A stretch of DNA of 64,000 bases from Pyrenochaeta sp. MPI-SDFR-AT-0127 (lineage: Eukaryota > Ascomycota > Dothideomycetes > Pleosporales > Cucurbitariaceae). The notes beneath the pieces are model-generated. The model made no database searches, had not been told where the DNA came from, and worked only from the letters and a program-made list of their open reading frames with translations. A program made the translations under genes and the position numbers. Shown piece by piece: positions 35,201 to 46,365 of this stretch. Each line of letters starts with the position of its first letter. Position 1 is the first letter of the stretch. The DNA is taken from contig JAGTJM010000013.1 of NCBI GenBank assembly GCA_020747015.1, positions 1 to 64,000 of the forward strand. The letters are read 5' to 3'.

Positions 35201-36687
35201 AGATGTGATGAACGCCGAGGCAGCGACTGGTGGTTGTCGACACCTCTCACGGTGGCAAGGCGCACCACGATCCGGTTTCCTGTCTCTGTGGCTTTGGTTT
35301 GGGATTTGCTTCTTCTTGAGACAGGCGAAGCTTCAAGCTGTGATTGACTCGCCCAAACACAATGTGGAACACAGCAGCGGAGTCTCAAGCTGATTCGGCG
35401 CCTTGTTCCGAACAAAAGGAACGCGATCATGTGTGAGGAATTAGCGGCATAGTCAATACGTGAGGCTGCGATGGCGTATGTTAGTCAGGTTGAGATTGGC
35501 ATCGTGAGGCGAGAAGGATTGAAAGTGGAGTTGACCACCCCCCCCCCCCTGCAAGGCAACGAAGGCACAAGGGCACCGTCGCACAGCGACACTGGATTCT
35601 GCGCAGACACCATCATCGAAGCTTCCGGCTATGCAGTCTGCGAGTAAGGAATGCGGTGAAGCGATGAAGTTTATCTATAGTACTAACTCGATTCTATACT
35701 ACACTTGCTGCCCGACCTCTCTGCCCAATCAATTGGCGTTCGTATGCTGCTTTGGGCCAAGGCTTGCCCAAGGACCCGACCGTTGACGATGACTGTCGCT
35801 CACGCTCTCGGGACTTGGGTTCGAACAGATGATTGCCCATCGCCGCCCAATTCCGGGGTACGCCGTCTAGTTCTGATCGACGCCTCCAGCTCTGGCGATG
35901 CGTTGTCCATCGTCACCGAGACTTGGTTCCAAACAGGGACATACCGACAACCAACCGCGTGCACCCCAGTCCAGACTCCACTAAGACGGTCCACTCCGCT
36001 CGCCTGCCCCTTCATTATCGTATACCTCCTGGGAGATTGACCAACGCCTGCGCAAGTCCATCGGTCCCAGCATTACTGATCTCGATCGCAAAAGCAATCA
36101 TCGCACCAATGCCCAGACATACCCTGGTATTCTAATCATCGTGTCGTCCATGTAGAGCCGTGCATGTCAATTGCCATGAAACCGTAATACTTCCCATCAT
36201 CCAACCCAAACGCGCGCATGATCCAAAGTGGAGAGGAAGGAGAAAGGCGACTGTGAAAGAATTGCTCTGATGTAACTCAGAATAGCAGTACTCAAACAAG
36301 AAAGGAAACAAAAACTAAAATAAATGCGTAAAGTCAAGTAAAATCAACGCGCAAAAAGGAAAATGCAAGTTGCCGTCCAGATCCACATCCGATGCCTGTC
36401 GCCGTCTATAACAAAGGAAACATGAACCCAACTCAATGAAACGCGGCGTATTCGATAAATGTACAGAAGAAGGAAGTGAGAGTATTATTTGCAAATACGG
36501 TATTGTATGGAAATCGCTTCGATTCGCGCCTCATATGGGCTGAAAGTATCAGGTAGGTAAAGGCGCATCCGGACTTGGAGTAGAGCAAGCCTCTTGTGCG
36601 GGTGGGTCAATGCGCTACGAGGACGGCGTTCGAAAGTGGCGCTGCATTAAGCCACGGCGAAGATCATCGTCATCGAATGAGGGGCGA
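32271..36687. other. Gene-poor 4.4 kb region
   Basis: The longest gap in the window. Open frames are short (up to about 150 codons, 34978-35430) and overlap on both strands without domain, signal or splice continuity. It holds a C12 tract at 35538. No tRNA, rRNA or transposon ends are recognised. It may contain non-coding transcripts or lineage-specific genes I cannot see. Confidence 0.5.
35538..35549 (+). repeat. C12 homopolymer
   Basis: Twelve consecutive cytosines in the gene-poor region, likely variable in length between strains. Confidence 0.8.
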
Positions 36688-37971
36688 TCACCGCCTCCTT
36701 GCTGTCGACGCGGGTCGCTGTGCCGATGAGCCAGCTCCAACTTCTTCGAGAAGGTCGAGACAGGAAGTCAACACTGCGAGAAGAATTAGATGATTGCTCG
36801 AGAGTGTGAAAGCAGAACAAAACTGACTCGCGACTATTTCCTCTTCCCATACACCCATCTGGTAGTCGACGAGACCATGCTTCTCCATGTTGTCGCAGTT
36901 CTTGACAAGCTGGGTGCCCATTTTCTCGAGGGAGTCGTAGTCGATCAGTGTTTTTGGGGGCTGCGGTCGCTGGCCAGTGTTGACCATCTCCTGAGTCATG
37001 GCCTTCTGCTTCTGCAGGGTTGCAAGCCAGCAAGTGTTGAACTCTTCCCAAAGCTTCAATCGTTGAGTGTAGTGAGTCTCGTCGTCGCGCACTAGGCCTG
37101 TAGTCAATTCAGCTGCTCGTTCCACTCTACGCCCACGAGGGGACTCACCTAGGGTCTCAGCCCAGTGCAGCAGCCAGTCGGACAGTCTGTACAGCTGGGC
37201 GCCAGCTTCGCTGAGTCGGCTATCACGCACGTGCTCAAAGGTCTTCTTGAGCTCCGTCTGATAGTTGTTGTAAAAGTCGTCGTATTCGTTGCCGGTGCCT
37301 TGGGGCTCAGTGTAGCCCTGGGAATAGCCAGCTTGGGACGTGGCCTGGTGCGGATCAGTCATTCCGGCGGCGGAGTATGGGGGCGCAAGCGCTTCTCGTC
37401 CGACCTGGGCCTGTGGTGCTGTATATCCTAGAGAGGGATACTGGGAAGGAACGTTCTGGGATGCAATGGCAGAGGCCGGCGCGCTCGTGGGCCCGCTCTC
37501 ATAGTATTGCGTTTGTGCAACGCCAAAGCCGGTGCTTAGGACCTGTATGGCCGAGTCCCTATTTTGCTGGTACTGTTCCACAGGCTCATACTGCGACGAC
37601 CCTGGCGCTGAGCCTTGCGCCCCGGGCACGCTGTACATGACGCTCTGGCCGTACGGCGAGTACTGCTGTGACGCACGCTGCGGCTGTTGCTGCTGCTCGG
37701 TGCCGTAGTCCTGCGTGCCATAGGCGACGCTCGAGGACTGGATGGACGATCCAAACTGTGTACCTTCCCCGTAAGCGTAACCGTAACCCTGAGAGCTGGC
37801 GCGACTTGCTGACGAGGGGACAGAGGTGGGTGGGGCAGGTGCAGTCAAGGGCGGCTGCCTATAGCGATCGGATGCGCTTACCACGGGGTAGGAGGCCTGT
37901 GGTGGAAGGAGCGTGCCTTGCTGGCTCGCGTAACCTGAGGGATTCTGCCGTGGCCGACGGTCATTGTCCAT
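36688..37971 (-). CDS. Gln/Ser/Pro-rich protein with conserved C-terminal helical domain, function unknown
   Basis: 392 residues. Exons are 37149-37971, 36828-37097 and 36688-36773. Introns are 37098-37148 (GTGAGT...ACAG) and 36774-36827 (GTCAGT...GCAG); both could also be read through in frame, so unspliced forms would not shift the frame. ATG 37971 is the only start in a frame that stays open for 222 more codons upstream without any ATG. Residues 1-235 are disordered and rich in Gln, Ser, Tyr and Pro, with short SQGY/YG repeats like those of prion-like or RNA-binding proteins. From about 235 a charged helical domain follows (YDDFYNNYQTELKKTFEHV, LYRLSDWLLHWAETLG, RLKLWEEFNTCWLATLQKQ, LIDYDSLEKMGTQLVKNCDNMEKHGLVDYQMG). 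It looks conserved and folded, but I cannot name it. Confidence 0.72.
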   Translation of the reverse strand: MDNDRRPRQNPSGYASQQGTLLPPQASYPVVSASDRYRQPPLTAPAPPTSVPSSASRASSQGYGYAYGEGTQFGSSIQSSSVAYGTQDYGTEQQQQPQRASQQYSPYGQSVMYSVPGAQGSAPGSSQYEPVEQYQQNRDSAIQVLSTGFGVAQTQYYESGPTSAPASAIASQNVPSQYPSLGYTAPQAQVGREALAPPYSAAGMTDPHQATSQAGYSQGYTEPQGTGNEYDDFYNNYQTELKKTFEHVRDSRLSEAGAQLYRLSDWLLHWAETLGESPRGRRVERAAELTTGLVRDDETHYTQRLKLWEEFNTCWLATLQKQKAMTQEMVNTGQRPQPPKTLIDYDSLEKMGTQLVKNCDNMEKHGLVDYQMGVWEEEIVASQFCSAFTLSSNHLILLAVLTSCLDLLEEVGAGSSAQRPASTARRR

Positions 37972-40900
37972 CCCACCCAGGCGGCCTTTGAGCTGCAGAC
38001 TGAAGGGCGGTTCGAGGGCCCGATACCCCAAGGGCGAGACTGGCGGCGTTGCGTAGTTGGCCAGCTTGCAGGCTTGGGGGGGGAGGTAGTCGAAGGGGAG
38101 CGCGCAAGAGTCGGAGGGTGAGTCGGAGGGTGGATGGCGTGGGCTAAGTGAAGCGGCGAGGGTGTCGACAGCAAGAGGAAGCGCAATTGGGATGTGGTGA
38201 CGAAGAGTCGACGAGAAGCGGGTGGAGCAGTGGTAGATGAATGACGTCCAAAATTGGAGGATGGAATGCTCAAAGCTCCAGACGGATTTGATATAACCAC
38301 CGTCCTGGCGCGTCGACCAGTCCGCCAATAGAGCCCAATGGTGCAGAAAAAGTAGCTTGCGCAGAAGCCTCGCTGACGCGCCTGGCTCTCCCCAGGGTAT
38401 CCTCGCTTTGCTGCGACGAGGATGTCTGGCAATGCGTGCACTAGAAAACCCGGAATTACCCCTCCCGATGTGGAAATGTTGGAGCAAACGTGTGTGTGTG
38501 TTCGACTCCGCTAGACACGTAGCCACTGATTGACAGGAAGTCGTCCGGCCCAAGCAGGCGTGGGGAACCTGGTGGGCGATGAGCGCCGTGGTGAGGCGAC
38601 GCTTGTGCGTGAAATGTTTGAAGGGTAGTCCTTGCAACCAAATCCGTTTTCCAACAAGTCGGACGACGTGGAGGGCAGACTAAGAGATCGTCTCAAACAG
38701 CTTAACGTCTGCGTTCCGGTAGCCTAACGGCCCAAACGTATGCTGGCGTTCTTCACGATACAGTTTCTTGATGCGCACTGGGCGATTGGAAGTATATGCA
38801 GGAGTGAAGTGAAGCGTTCGGTCCGAGACCAGACAAGAAGTGCGACAGATGGGCAATTTGTAAGCCCACGCACAGGGCCCACAGAAGGAAAAAAAAAGAC
38901 AGAATGGCCTGTATGAAATGGAGAGAATCAGTAGAGCCCGTGCGAGCTTCCACGGGCAAGCAGCGTCACGACAACAAGCGGCAGTGCTCGAGGTCGGTTC
39001 GCGGCTGCCCAGGGCTGACGTCCGGAAGAGGGCCTAGGGGCCTAGGGCCTAGGGCAGAAGGGCAGACGGGCAGTGGGGGATGGGCTGAAGCACGGGGTAG
39101 CTGGACGGTGACGACGAGGGAGGCCAGCAGGAGGAGAGTGTGCAGATGAGCTACATTGGAAAGCCCATCAGGCAATGTGGAAAGCAAAAGGAACTCGCCA
39201 ACGCGCCGCGCCGGCGAACACTCTGTAAATACCTGAGCCGGGATGTCAAGCTAGAGGAGGAGACTGGCCGTGCTGGGTACCTGAGGAGTGGGTGTGGCTG
39301 CAAGCCGGGCGGACGACGACTGGCGAGTGAGAGCATTGCTAGGATCTCTGGATGACAGCGTGCCTTGCGAAGTCTCCGATTTCCGATATAGTCAAGGCGG
39401 GGCTAAACATACCCTGTCCGCCATGGTTACAGATCGGCCTGGTGGATCTGCAGGCGGCTGGGCAGCCATCCTGCAGGGCATCATGGCATCTGCTGTGTTG
39501 GTTGTTTGCCAGGCGCCATCCGCCATCCGCCAGACCCCAATGCCCACCAGAGCAGCCAGCACTTGCTCGGCGACGACCCAACTGCCGTCCTCCTCACCTG
39601 GGGACGACAGCATGGCCGACTCCGCCACGCGCGGCTCCACAGCGGCCAAATGTCGCCATGCCGCTGGGCCACGAACACCTCCTCTCACCCAGCTGGGCTT
39701 GGCGAGTAGAGACATTGCGCCACAGAGTAACTGTCCACCGCGCGCCCAAAGGGCTGAAGTGACAAAGGGGGCCAAAGGCTCATGAAAAGAATATCCACCA
39801 ACAGCAGGTTCCCGGGCTCGTCTCGAACATGTTTCATGCAGCCAGTCGTTCGGCTGCCGGGGCGCGGCTGATTCGTTTCTATGCTGCCAAATCATCAAAC
39901 GCCTGTCGAACTTTCCAAGCATCATCGTACGGTCTTCAGCGTGGGCGCACCAAGGCCCGACCACGACCTCGACCTGTGTAGTCGATGGCCTGGTGGCAGA
40001 GCTCAGGGGTGCAATTTGCTCGTTTTCGGCATCCTCGCCTGATCAGGACTCTCCTCTCTGCTGCAGGATCCCGCCGGCTGGCAGGGGTTCCTCGCAGCCG
40101 TCGATCGCCCTCACTCCACTCCCACAGCCTCACTCGTCGATCTCCTATAATAGAAGAAACTTTTCTTGCTCGGCCTTCCGGAGTGACGCAATGCTGGTTC
40201 GAACAGCCCGTCCTACTTTCTTGAATACTGCTGTTCAGGACGCCATTCCCATCCAGTCCCACAAACGCACTTGCTGCGGTGCAGCTCTAGCGAGATCTCG
40301 GAGCATCCTGCCGATACATCTCACTGGCTCCTCCCGAGAAGCTCCGTCATCCTCCTCAACCCCAACGCTTGCGCCCAGGCTCATCTGCAACATCTAAATT
40401 AGGTATCAGAACGCCTCTGAGTGATGCTAACAACAGCATGTGGAACGCTTGCTTGACACCACGGACCTCTTCTCACCTTGCGATCCTCACTCACGTGGCC
40501 GCACTAGGGTCTCAGTCAAATTGCAACCTTCTGGAAGGTCGAACGGAAGGGCACAACATGGGCTTTGCTGAATAGTCTTCCGCCAAATGAAACCAGCTTC
40601 GTCCGGACTGCCCGCTCTAGTGCCATCATTGACGAGAGGATGCGTCATTTTCGATCCAAACGGCGATCGTTAAGCGGCCCTGGCTCCCGCAGCTACCCTC
40701 CACAACAACGCATTGCGAAATGAAAAAAAGCTCGTGTCGAACGAGCTTCGAGAAGGTTTCATTTCGTTCGAGAAACCGCTTGACTCGTTCCATGGCAGCC
40801 ACCACGGTCGAGTAGGAGGAGTTTTATTTTGGTACCGATCGCCTTGCCTTGTTTACAGTGCGACGTGGACAGGGAGCACTGCCCAGAACTGCCAGTAAAG

Positions 40901-42004
40901 CAGCTTTCGTAACCAAGGATGGCCCAAAGCGCGACCTTCCTTCTTTCGACGACGATGCAACATTGAGCCTGCAATCTTGATCTTTCAAAATTTAGCCGTT
41001 AAGGCTACGTCCGTAAAACGCACCGGCACCACTTGCCGCGTCGAAGCGGGACGTTGACGACTGTGACCACAATGCAGAGCACACCAAGGCCCGAAGTGAT
41101 TGGCTTGCCGTGGAAACGACCCAATTGGAAGACACTGGCGAGTCAGCACACTCTTCACCTCCCCATGTAACCATATCCTACGCATGGTGTTCTCGCCTAC
41201 AGCATCTTCTCGATTTTAGCCATCGGTGTGAAGGCCACTGCGCCAATGATGCGAAATCCGATCCGATTGATTGCGGACACAGATCTCCACGTTGGGAAAG
41301 TATACACTTTTCGGCATATCGACACAGGGATCAAAGCGAATCCGAATCCTGGCGCAGCTGGCTCAACTCAAAATCGACCTCAACGCCACGGCCAAAGGGT
41401 GGTCACGCGAACGTAGTACGGGGAGACCGCATCATGCGATAGAGATTTGGCCTTGACTCTTGCAAGGCTCATGTTAGTCTCACGGGACTCTCCCCACGTA
41501 TTGCGACACCAGCTTTCGAGAACCGCGCAAAGCACCGCCAAGGATGGAAGGATAAAGGGCCGTGACTAGTTGTTGTGCGTTCTTGCATGAAATTGCCCTA
41601 CAGCCCTGTCAAACATGACACCGGGCCGAGGCGTGGAAGTAAGGTAACGGCGGTTAACAAAGTTCAAATGCGTTTCAAAACCCGGTCACGAACCGACTTT
41701 TTGGGTACTGCTACGAGTAATCACTGAAAACAGATGTGTGGGCGTGTTTCCGCACGGCCCTCTGGCCACGAGGCCGACATGATCCGGGATGAGTTGGTTC
41801 CAAGAAGTATGGAACGCGGATAGGCTACATGTTACATGGAAGCTTTCTCAACATCGCTCCTACCACAAGTCAAGTACGGCCCAGAAACATGCAGATGACA
41901 GAGGTTTTGTGGATACGCCTGCTCCGATTCGACGATCTTACATCCAGCCACGCTAATATGCAAAGTAACCGACGGTATACAAATACAATTGAAGATGCTA
42001 TGCA
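37972..42004. other. Gene-poor 4.0 kb region including a long 5' leader
   Basis: 37972-38637 stays open in the frame of the downstream gene without an ATG and is probably its leader. 38960-39100 is GC-rich with G-run repeats. The rest has only overlapping unsupported frames, the largest of 190 codons at 39392-39964 (-). No RNA gene or mobile element recognised. Confidence 0.5.
39037..39084 (+). repeat. G-run repeat with quadruplex-forming pattern
   Basis: Seven runs of three to five G separated by loops of two to five bases: GGGG-CCTA-GGG-CCTA-GGG-CAGAA-GGG-CAGAC-GGG-CAGT-GGGGG-AT-GGG. It fits the G3+N1-7 quadruplex rule. The first units contain CTAGGG, one base from the telomere repeat TTAGGG. 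Confidence 0.7.
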
Positions 42005-43193
42005 TCAACGCTTGACCCAGGTGGGCATCTTGCGCGCCTTTACATGGCCAGCCTTCTTCCTTTCCACCTTTCGCGGATCGCGGGTCACACACCCAGCTAG
42101 GAAGCAATTAGCGCTTGGGTTCGATTTATGCATTTGTTGTTTGGGATCGTCAGGGGGGTTCGTTCAAAACACGTGTGAAGCGTACACGTGGAGACTTGTC
42201 AGGGTGAGGAACCCACGCCGAAAACACAAACAGGATAGTAGAGCGAAAGCGATGGCTTGGAGACAATAGAGACGAAAACCGTGTGTTTGACTCACCTCGT
42301 CGTATCGCAGGCTTCAATGCCGGTTCATGCACCAGCAACGACTTTGCGACTGCTAGCGTCAAAGCCTCCGCCTGGCCGGTCAAGCCACCGCCTTTTACCA
42401 GAGCGAAAACGTTGTACTTATCCAACCGCTGCGTGGCCTTCAATGCCCAGACGGCGCTCTCTCGGTGATGTAAAAGTCCAAAGAACTGCGAGAGGGACTT
42501 GCCATTGATCAGCACCTCGCCCTCTCCCTCGACCAGCCAAGCAACGGCAGACGACGTTTTTCTTCGTCCGACGCCCTTGGCTCGTCCAAGCTCGTCAATC
42601 ACGCCAGGCTTCGGCTTGATATCACCGGGCTGGCTCGCTTTCTTGTACCGCAGCATTGCCTGCACGACTTCTTCGGGGATCAGCGACGGATGAATGCAGT
42701 TCAGTCTTCGTAGTATATGCAGCATCTTGTGATATCGCTGTGTCTTGACAGGCTCATTGGTCATGATGCGGTACTGATCAATGGTCTTCCATGCCACCTT
42801 TGGCGCGTCTGTATTTGGTATTACGGGTAGGGTAGCGACTTTGCGAAGGAGTGCAGAAAGGGAGAGGAAATCGTCGGTAAAGGTCGGCTTCGCGCTGAAG
42901 TAAGACGGTGATGCTGGTACAATGCGTAGCGTTCGCAGACTGTTTTTGCTGCCCTTTTTGCCTCCATCTTCACCCGCATCGAAATTGATTGGCGCCGCAG
43001 CCTGGAACTTCTCTTGCACCTCCCCTTCCGTGACCTCTGCGTGTCGTGCGGCCGTCGTTGATATGCATCTTGAAATCCGGGGATGGAATGCGCTGTGAGC
43101 ACAAGGAAAGGCCCGCTGGCATTGGGGCCTCGACTGGCTTCCCAGAGTATTGATCGTCCTTTGCAGGTTCCGCGAAAGCTCTCTGCTTGCCAT
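42005..43193 (-). CDS. MRPS9: Mitochondrial small-subunit ribosomal protein uS9m
   Basis: 329 residues from ATG 43193. Exon 1 is 42296-43193 and exon 2 is 42005-42096, with intron 42097-42295 (GTGAGT...CTAG, 199 nt). Exon 2 supplies the diagnostic C-terminus DPRKVERKKAGHVKARKMPTWVKR, in which the terminal Lys-Arg of the S9 tail reaches the ribosomal P site. The S9 core lies at about 195-329 (RAKGVGRRKTSSAVAWLVEGEGEVLINGKSL, VFALVKGGGLTGQAEALTLAVAKSLL). Residues 1-50 are basic, Ser-rich and end RCISTTAARHA, a good mitochondrial import sequence. An in-frame ATG at 43274 would add 27 residues; that segment also has plausible splice sites (GTAATC...ATTAG), so it is more likely leader. Confidence 0.95.
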
Positions 43194-44837
43194 TGCGCCT
43201 CTAATATCAGTCCGAGACACGTGAGAAGCGTGGTGATTACCTCTAGTGTGTGTTGCAAGGCATCGCAGAAACATTGTTCATGACAGGCGCTAGCCTCGGC
43301 AACGGTGGAATATTTTGCCGAACAGTCCTAACCATTGCACAAGTAAACCTGTGACTATTCCACTTTGTATTACGCTTGTTAACGATTCATTTTCGCCTTG
43401 TCGATGACCAGATACCCTGAGACTTGAAAATAAAACAATATAACGTCCTGTATTAGGGCAATGGCTTTATTTGCATTTTGATGCTCAGACATCTCGAGCC
43501 GACTGATATCTTCAAATCATTTCGTCCAGTTCCCCTTCTCTGAACAATATGGATGAGAAGCATCCTTCATCGCTAGGGCGGGGATTTTCGATGTTGGCTG
43601 CAGCCAAAAATTGTGATCTGCTTGGCAGAGTTAATTCTAGAGAAACACGGCGGTGCATAATGGGTGATAATTGTGGAGTTCGCAGGCTTGATGTGTATAA
43701 GATGCGGGCTAAGCTAGAACATTTACCTAGTCTTGTCATTGAATGGCAAGACTGCATTCATAATATATGGGCATGTCAGCTTGTGCATCTCTACCTCAGG
43801 ATCATATACGCTCCTGCTATCTCCAACAATGACAAAATCTTACAAGTGGACAAGCTCTTGCCAGGGTTCACAATACATATATCCGAAATGGCGCAAAACC
43901 GACATTCTTCTGCATGGAATGATAATCTCGCATTGGTAAGTTTCTAAGAACCAACAACTGGTCTTAGTGGGACTCTTTCTGTGTCAGTGAGACAATCCTT
44001 GGAATGCTAAGAGTGGCCGGGAAAGGCGCCGAGTGCAACAGTCCATCGTTCCTTTTACCTAGCTCTACTAGCATAGTGGATACTCAAACACTTTCATTAA
44101 TACGGACTAAACTCTGACATTTGTATTGCCAGGTTACATGGACTCTTTCTGTGGATCGTTGTTTGATAGATGCATCCGAATCTGCTCTGCCTATCCAGGT
44201 TAGTACACCAGCCTCCTCGATTTTTTAAAGGGGTATATATATACCCAACTCTCTTCGTAGATACTCTTTTATCCAGTTTCGTTTGTCAAATCGCCCTATC
44301 AGCCATTGATTATTGCAGCATCTGCAGTGTTCGGCAAACACTCATTCACTAATGCGGGAGACTTGATTCGTACACATTGCGCAGTTCACCAACCCCTCAA
44401 GTATCCATTCTGCGTTGTTCAGATTTAAGTCTCAGATCAGAATGCACACGTACATTCGATACCCTATGAAGTATTTTACTATTCCTTGTTCTTGACATGG
44501 GTTTCCCATAACAATTCCTGCTGTATGAGCACAACAAGCAGTGTTGGCAACTGAAATTGCCGCATAACGACCCAGCATACTGGCATTACGAGCACGTATT
44601 CGATTATTTTATGTCTACAGTCTGCTAGACGTTGCGCAAAGCACTGAATGGACAAACATGTCAGCCTCATGTTTTGACTGAGATCTTCAATTGCCAAGCC
44701 GGGGAAACTAAATTGCGAAGGCACAGATTCTTCGAGAGGCTAAGACCCCCCACTTCGACCCAAACAGCCTTTTTTCTCTTCAACAACACCGGCTTCCACA
44801 TTGATTGTTTTACCCAGCCACGGTTACCATCACAGTC
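43194..44837. other. Intergenic, 1.6 kb divergent promoter region
   Basis: Shared by uS9m and eEF1B-gamma. It contains a perfect 16-bp palindrome at 44231 and short unsupported frames (up to 132 codons, 43549-43947). AT-rich around 43400-43480. Confidence 0.5.
44231..44246. promoter_or_regulatory. Perfect TATA-containing palindrome GGGTATATATATACCC
   Basis: A 16-bp perfect inverted repeat about 590 bp before the eEF1B-gamma start. It could be a TATA element serving a long or spliced leader, or a dimeric protein site; neither is proven. Confidence 0.4.
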
Positions 44838-46365
44838 ATGTCTTTCGGAAAGCTTTACAGTTACGCGGTAAGTCTATTTGCGCCACGTATTCCATTACAT
44901 ACGACCATTTGAACTAACAGCACGCCATCAGGGTAACCCACGTACCACCTCTCTCCTGGCCGTCGCGAAGGAGAACGGCCTCGACATTGAGTTTGTTGAC
45001 ACCGAACCTGCAAAGGGCGTGTCGGCCGAGTACCTGAAGCTCAACAAGCTCGGCAAGGTCCCTACTTTTGAGGGCGCTGACGGCTTCGTGCTCTCCGAGT
45101 GCATCGCCATCGCTGTCTACTGTAAGTACCCCGCCTTTCTTCCTCGAAGCGAAATGATGTGGAATGTTTATCATTCAGTTATCCCTGTCTGAAAACTATT
45201 GTTGAGAACTATATACTCTGATTTGCGTTTGCGACACTCCCTTAATTTGCACAAACTTTGGCTGTGACTCAACGCTAACGTACTGCAGTGGCCTCACAGA
45301 ACGAGAAGACCAGCCTGCTCGGCAAGACCAAGCAAGACTACGCCACCATCCTGCGATGGATGTCCTTCGTCAACACTGAGGTCCTCTCTCCCCTTGGTGG
45401 ATGGTTCCGTCCCATCCTCGGCCGCGACCCCTACAACAAGAAGAACGTCGAGGACTCACAAAAGGCTGCTCTCAAGGCTGTCCATGTCCTCGAGGAGCAC
45501 CTTCTCACTCACACCTACCTCGTTGCTGAGCGCCTGACTCTTGCCGACATCTTTGCCACCAGCATCGTTGCTCGTGGTTTCCAGTACTTTTTCGACAAGA
45601 CATGGCGTGACGCCAACCCCAACATCACCCGTTGGTACGAGACTGTGTACAACCAGCCCAGCTACACTGCCGTTGCTGGAAAGCTTGAGTTCATCACCGA
45701 GGCTCTGAAGAACGTCGCACCGAAGAAGGAGGGTGGCGAGAAGAAGAAGGAGCCCAAGGCCGCCCCCAAGCCCAAGGCTGCTGAGCCTGAGGAGGAAGAG
45801 GAGGAGGCTGCGCCAGCCCCCAAGCCAAAGCACCCGCTCGAGTCCCTTCCCCGCGCCACATTCGTTCTCGATGACTGGAAGCGCAAGTACTCGAACGAGG
45901 AGACACGTGAGGTTGCACTCCCATGGTTCTGGGAGAACGTCAACTTTGAGGAGTACTCCCTCTACAAAGTCGACTACAAGTACAATGACGAGTTGACTCT
46001 CACCTTCATGACCGCCAACTTGATTGGTAAGGGCACACATTTACAGTTTTCCTCCTTCACCATACTAATTCATCGCAGGTGGTTTCTTCGCCCGTCTTGA
46101 GGGTAGCCGCAAGTACCTATTCGGCGCCGTCTCCGTATACGGCCAGTCCAACGACTCTGTCGTTCAGGGTGCTTTCCTCGTCCGCGGCCAGGAGGCGCTC
46201 CCCGCTTTCGATGTCGCCCCCGACTACGAGAGCTACGAGTTCACCAAGCTAGACCCCAGCAAGCCCGAGGACAAGGAATTCGTTAATGATCAGTGGGCAT
46301 GGGATAAGCCCATCACTGTCAATGGCAAGTCGTACGAGTGGGCCGACGGTAAGGTGTTCAAGTAA
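44838..46365 (+). CDS. Translation elongation factor eEF1B gamma subunit
   Basis: 414 residues in four exons: 44838-44867, 44932-45121, 45289-46026 and 46079-46365. Introns 44868-44931, 45122-45288 and 46027-46078 all have GTAAGT-like donors and rejoin YA|GNPRTT, AVY|LASQNE and LIG|GFFARLE. Residues 1-205 are a glutathione-S-transferase-like domain (LNKLGKVPTFEGADGFVLSECIAIAVYLA; VLEEHLLTHTYLVAERLTLADIFATS). A Lys/Glu/Pro/Ala-rich hinge (about 222-260, KKEGGEKKKEPKAAPKPK) links to the EF1G domain (FVLDDWKRKYSNEETREVALPWFWENV; GQSNDSVVQGAFLVRGQE; EWADGKVFK end). It anchors the eEF1B nucleotide-exchange complex that recharges eEF1A with GTP. Codon use is strongly biased to C/G third positions, as for a highly expressed gene. 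Confidence 0.97.

Noticed and set aside
35818..35825. GGTTCGAA resembling a tRNA B box
   Set aside because: The following bases do not complete the B box, and no A box or acceptor stem can be paired around it.
39392..39964. 190-codon open frame on the minus strand
   Set aside because: It overlaps other long frames on both strands in GC-rich DNA and shows no domain, signal or splice continuity.
43194..43274. Upstream in-frame ATG of uS9m as the start codon
   Set aside because: It would put 27 residues before a good mitochondrial presequence, and the segment has plausible leader-intron splice sites; it remains possible.
44897..44908. ACATACGACCAT, identical to the first bases of fungal 5S rRNA
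   Set aside because: The match stops after 12 bases, no internal control boxes follow, and it lies inside the first intron of eEF1B-gamma.
45456..46040. 194-codon minus-strand frame inside eEF1B-gamma
   Set aside because: It is a shadow of the strongly codon-biased sense gene and has no start context or domain.
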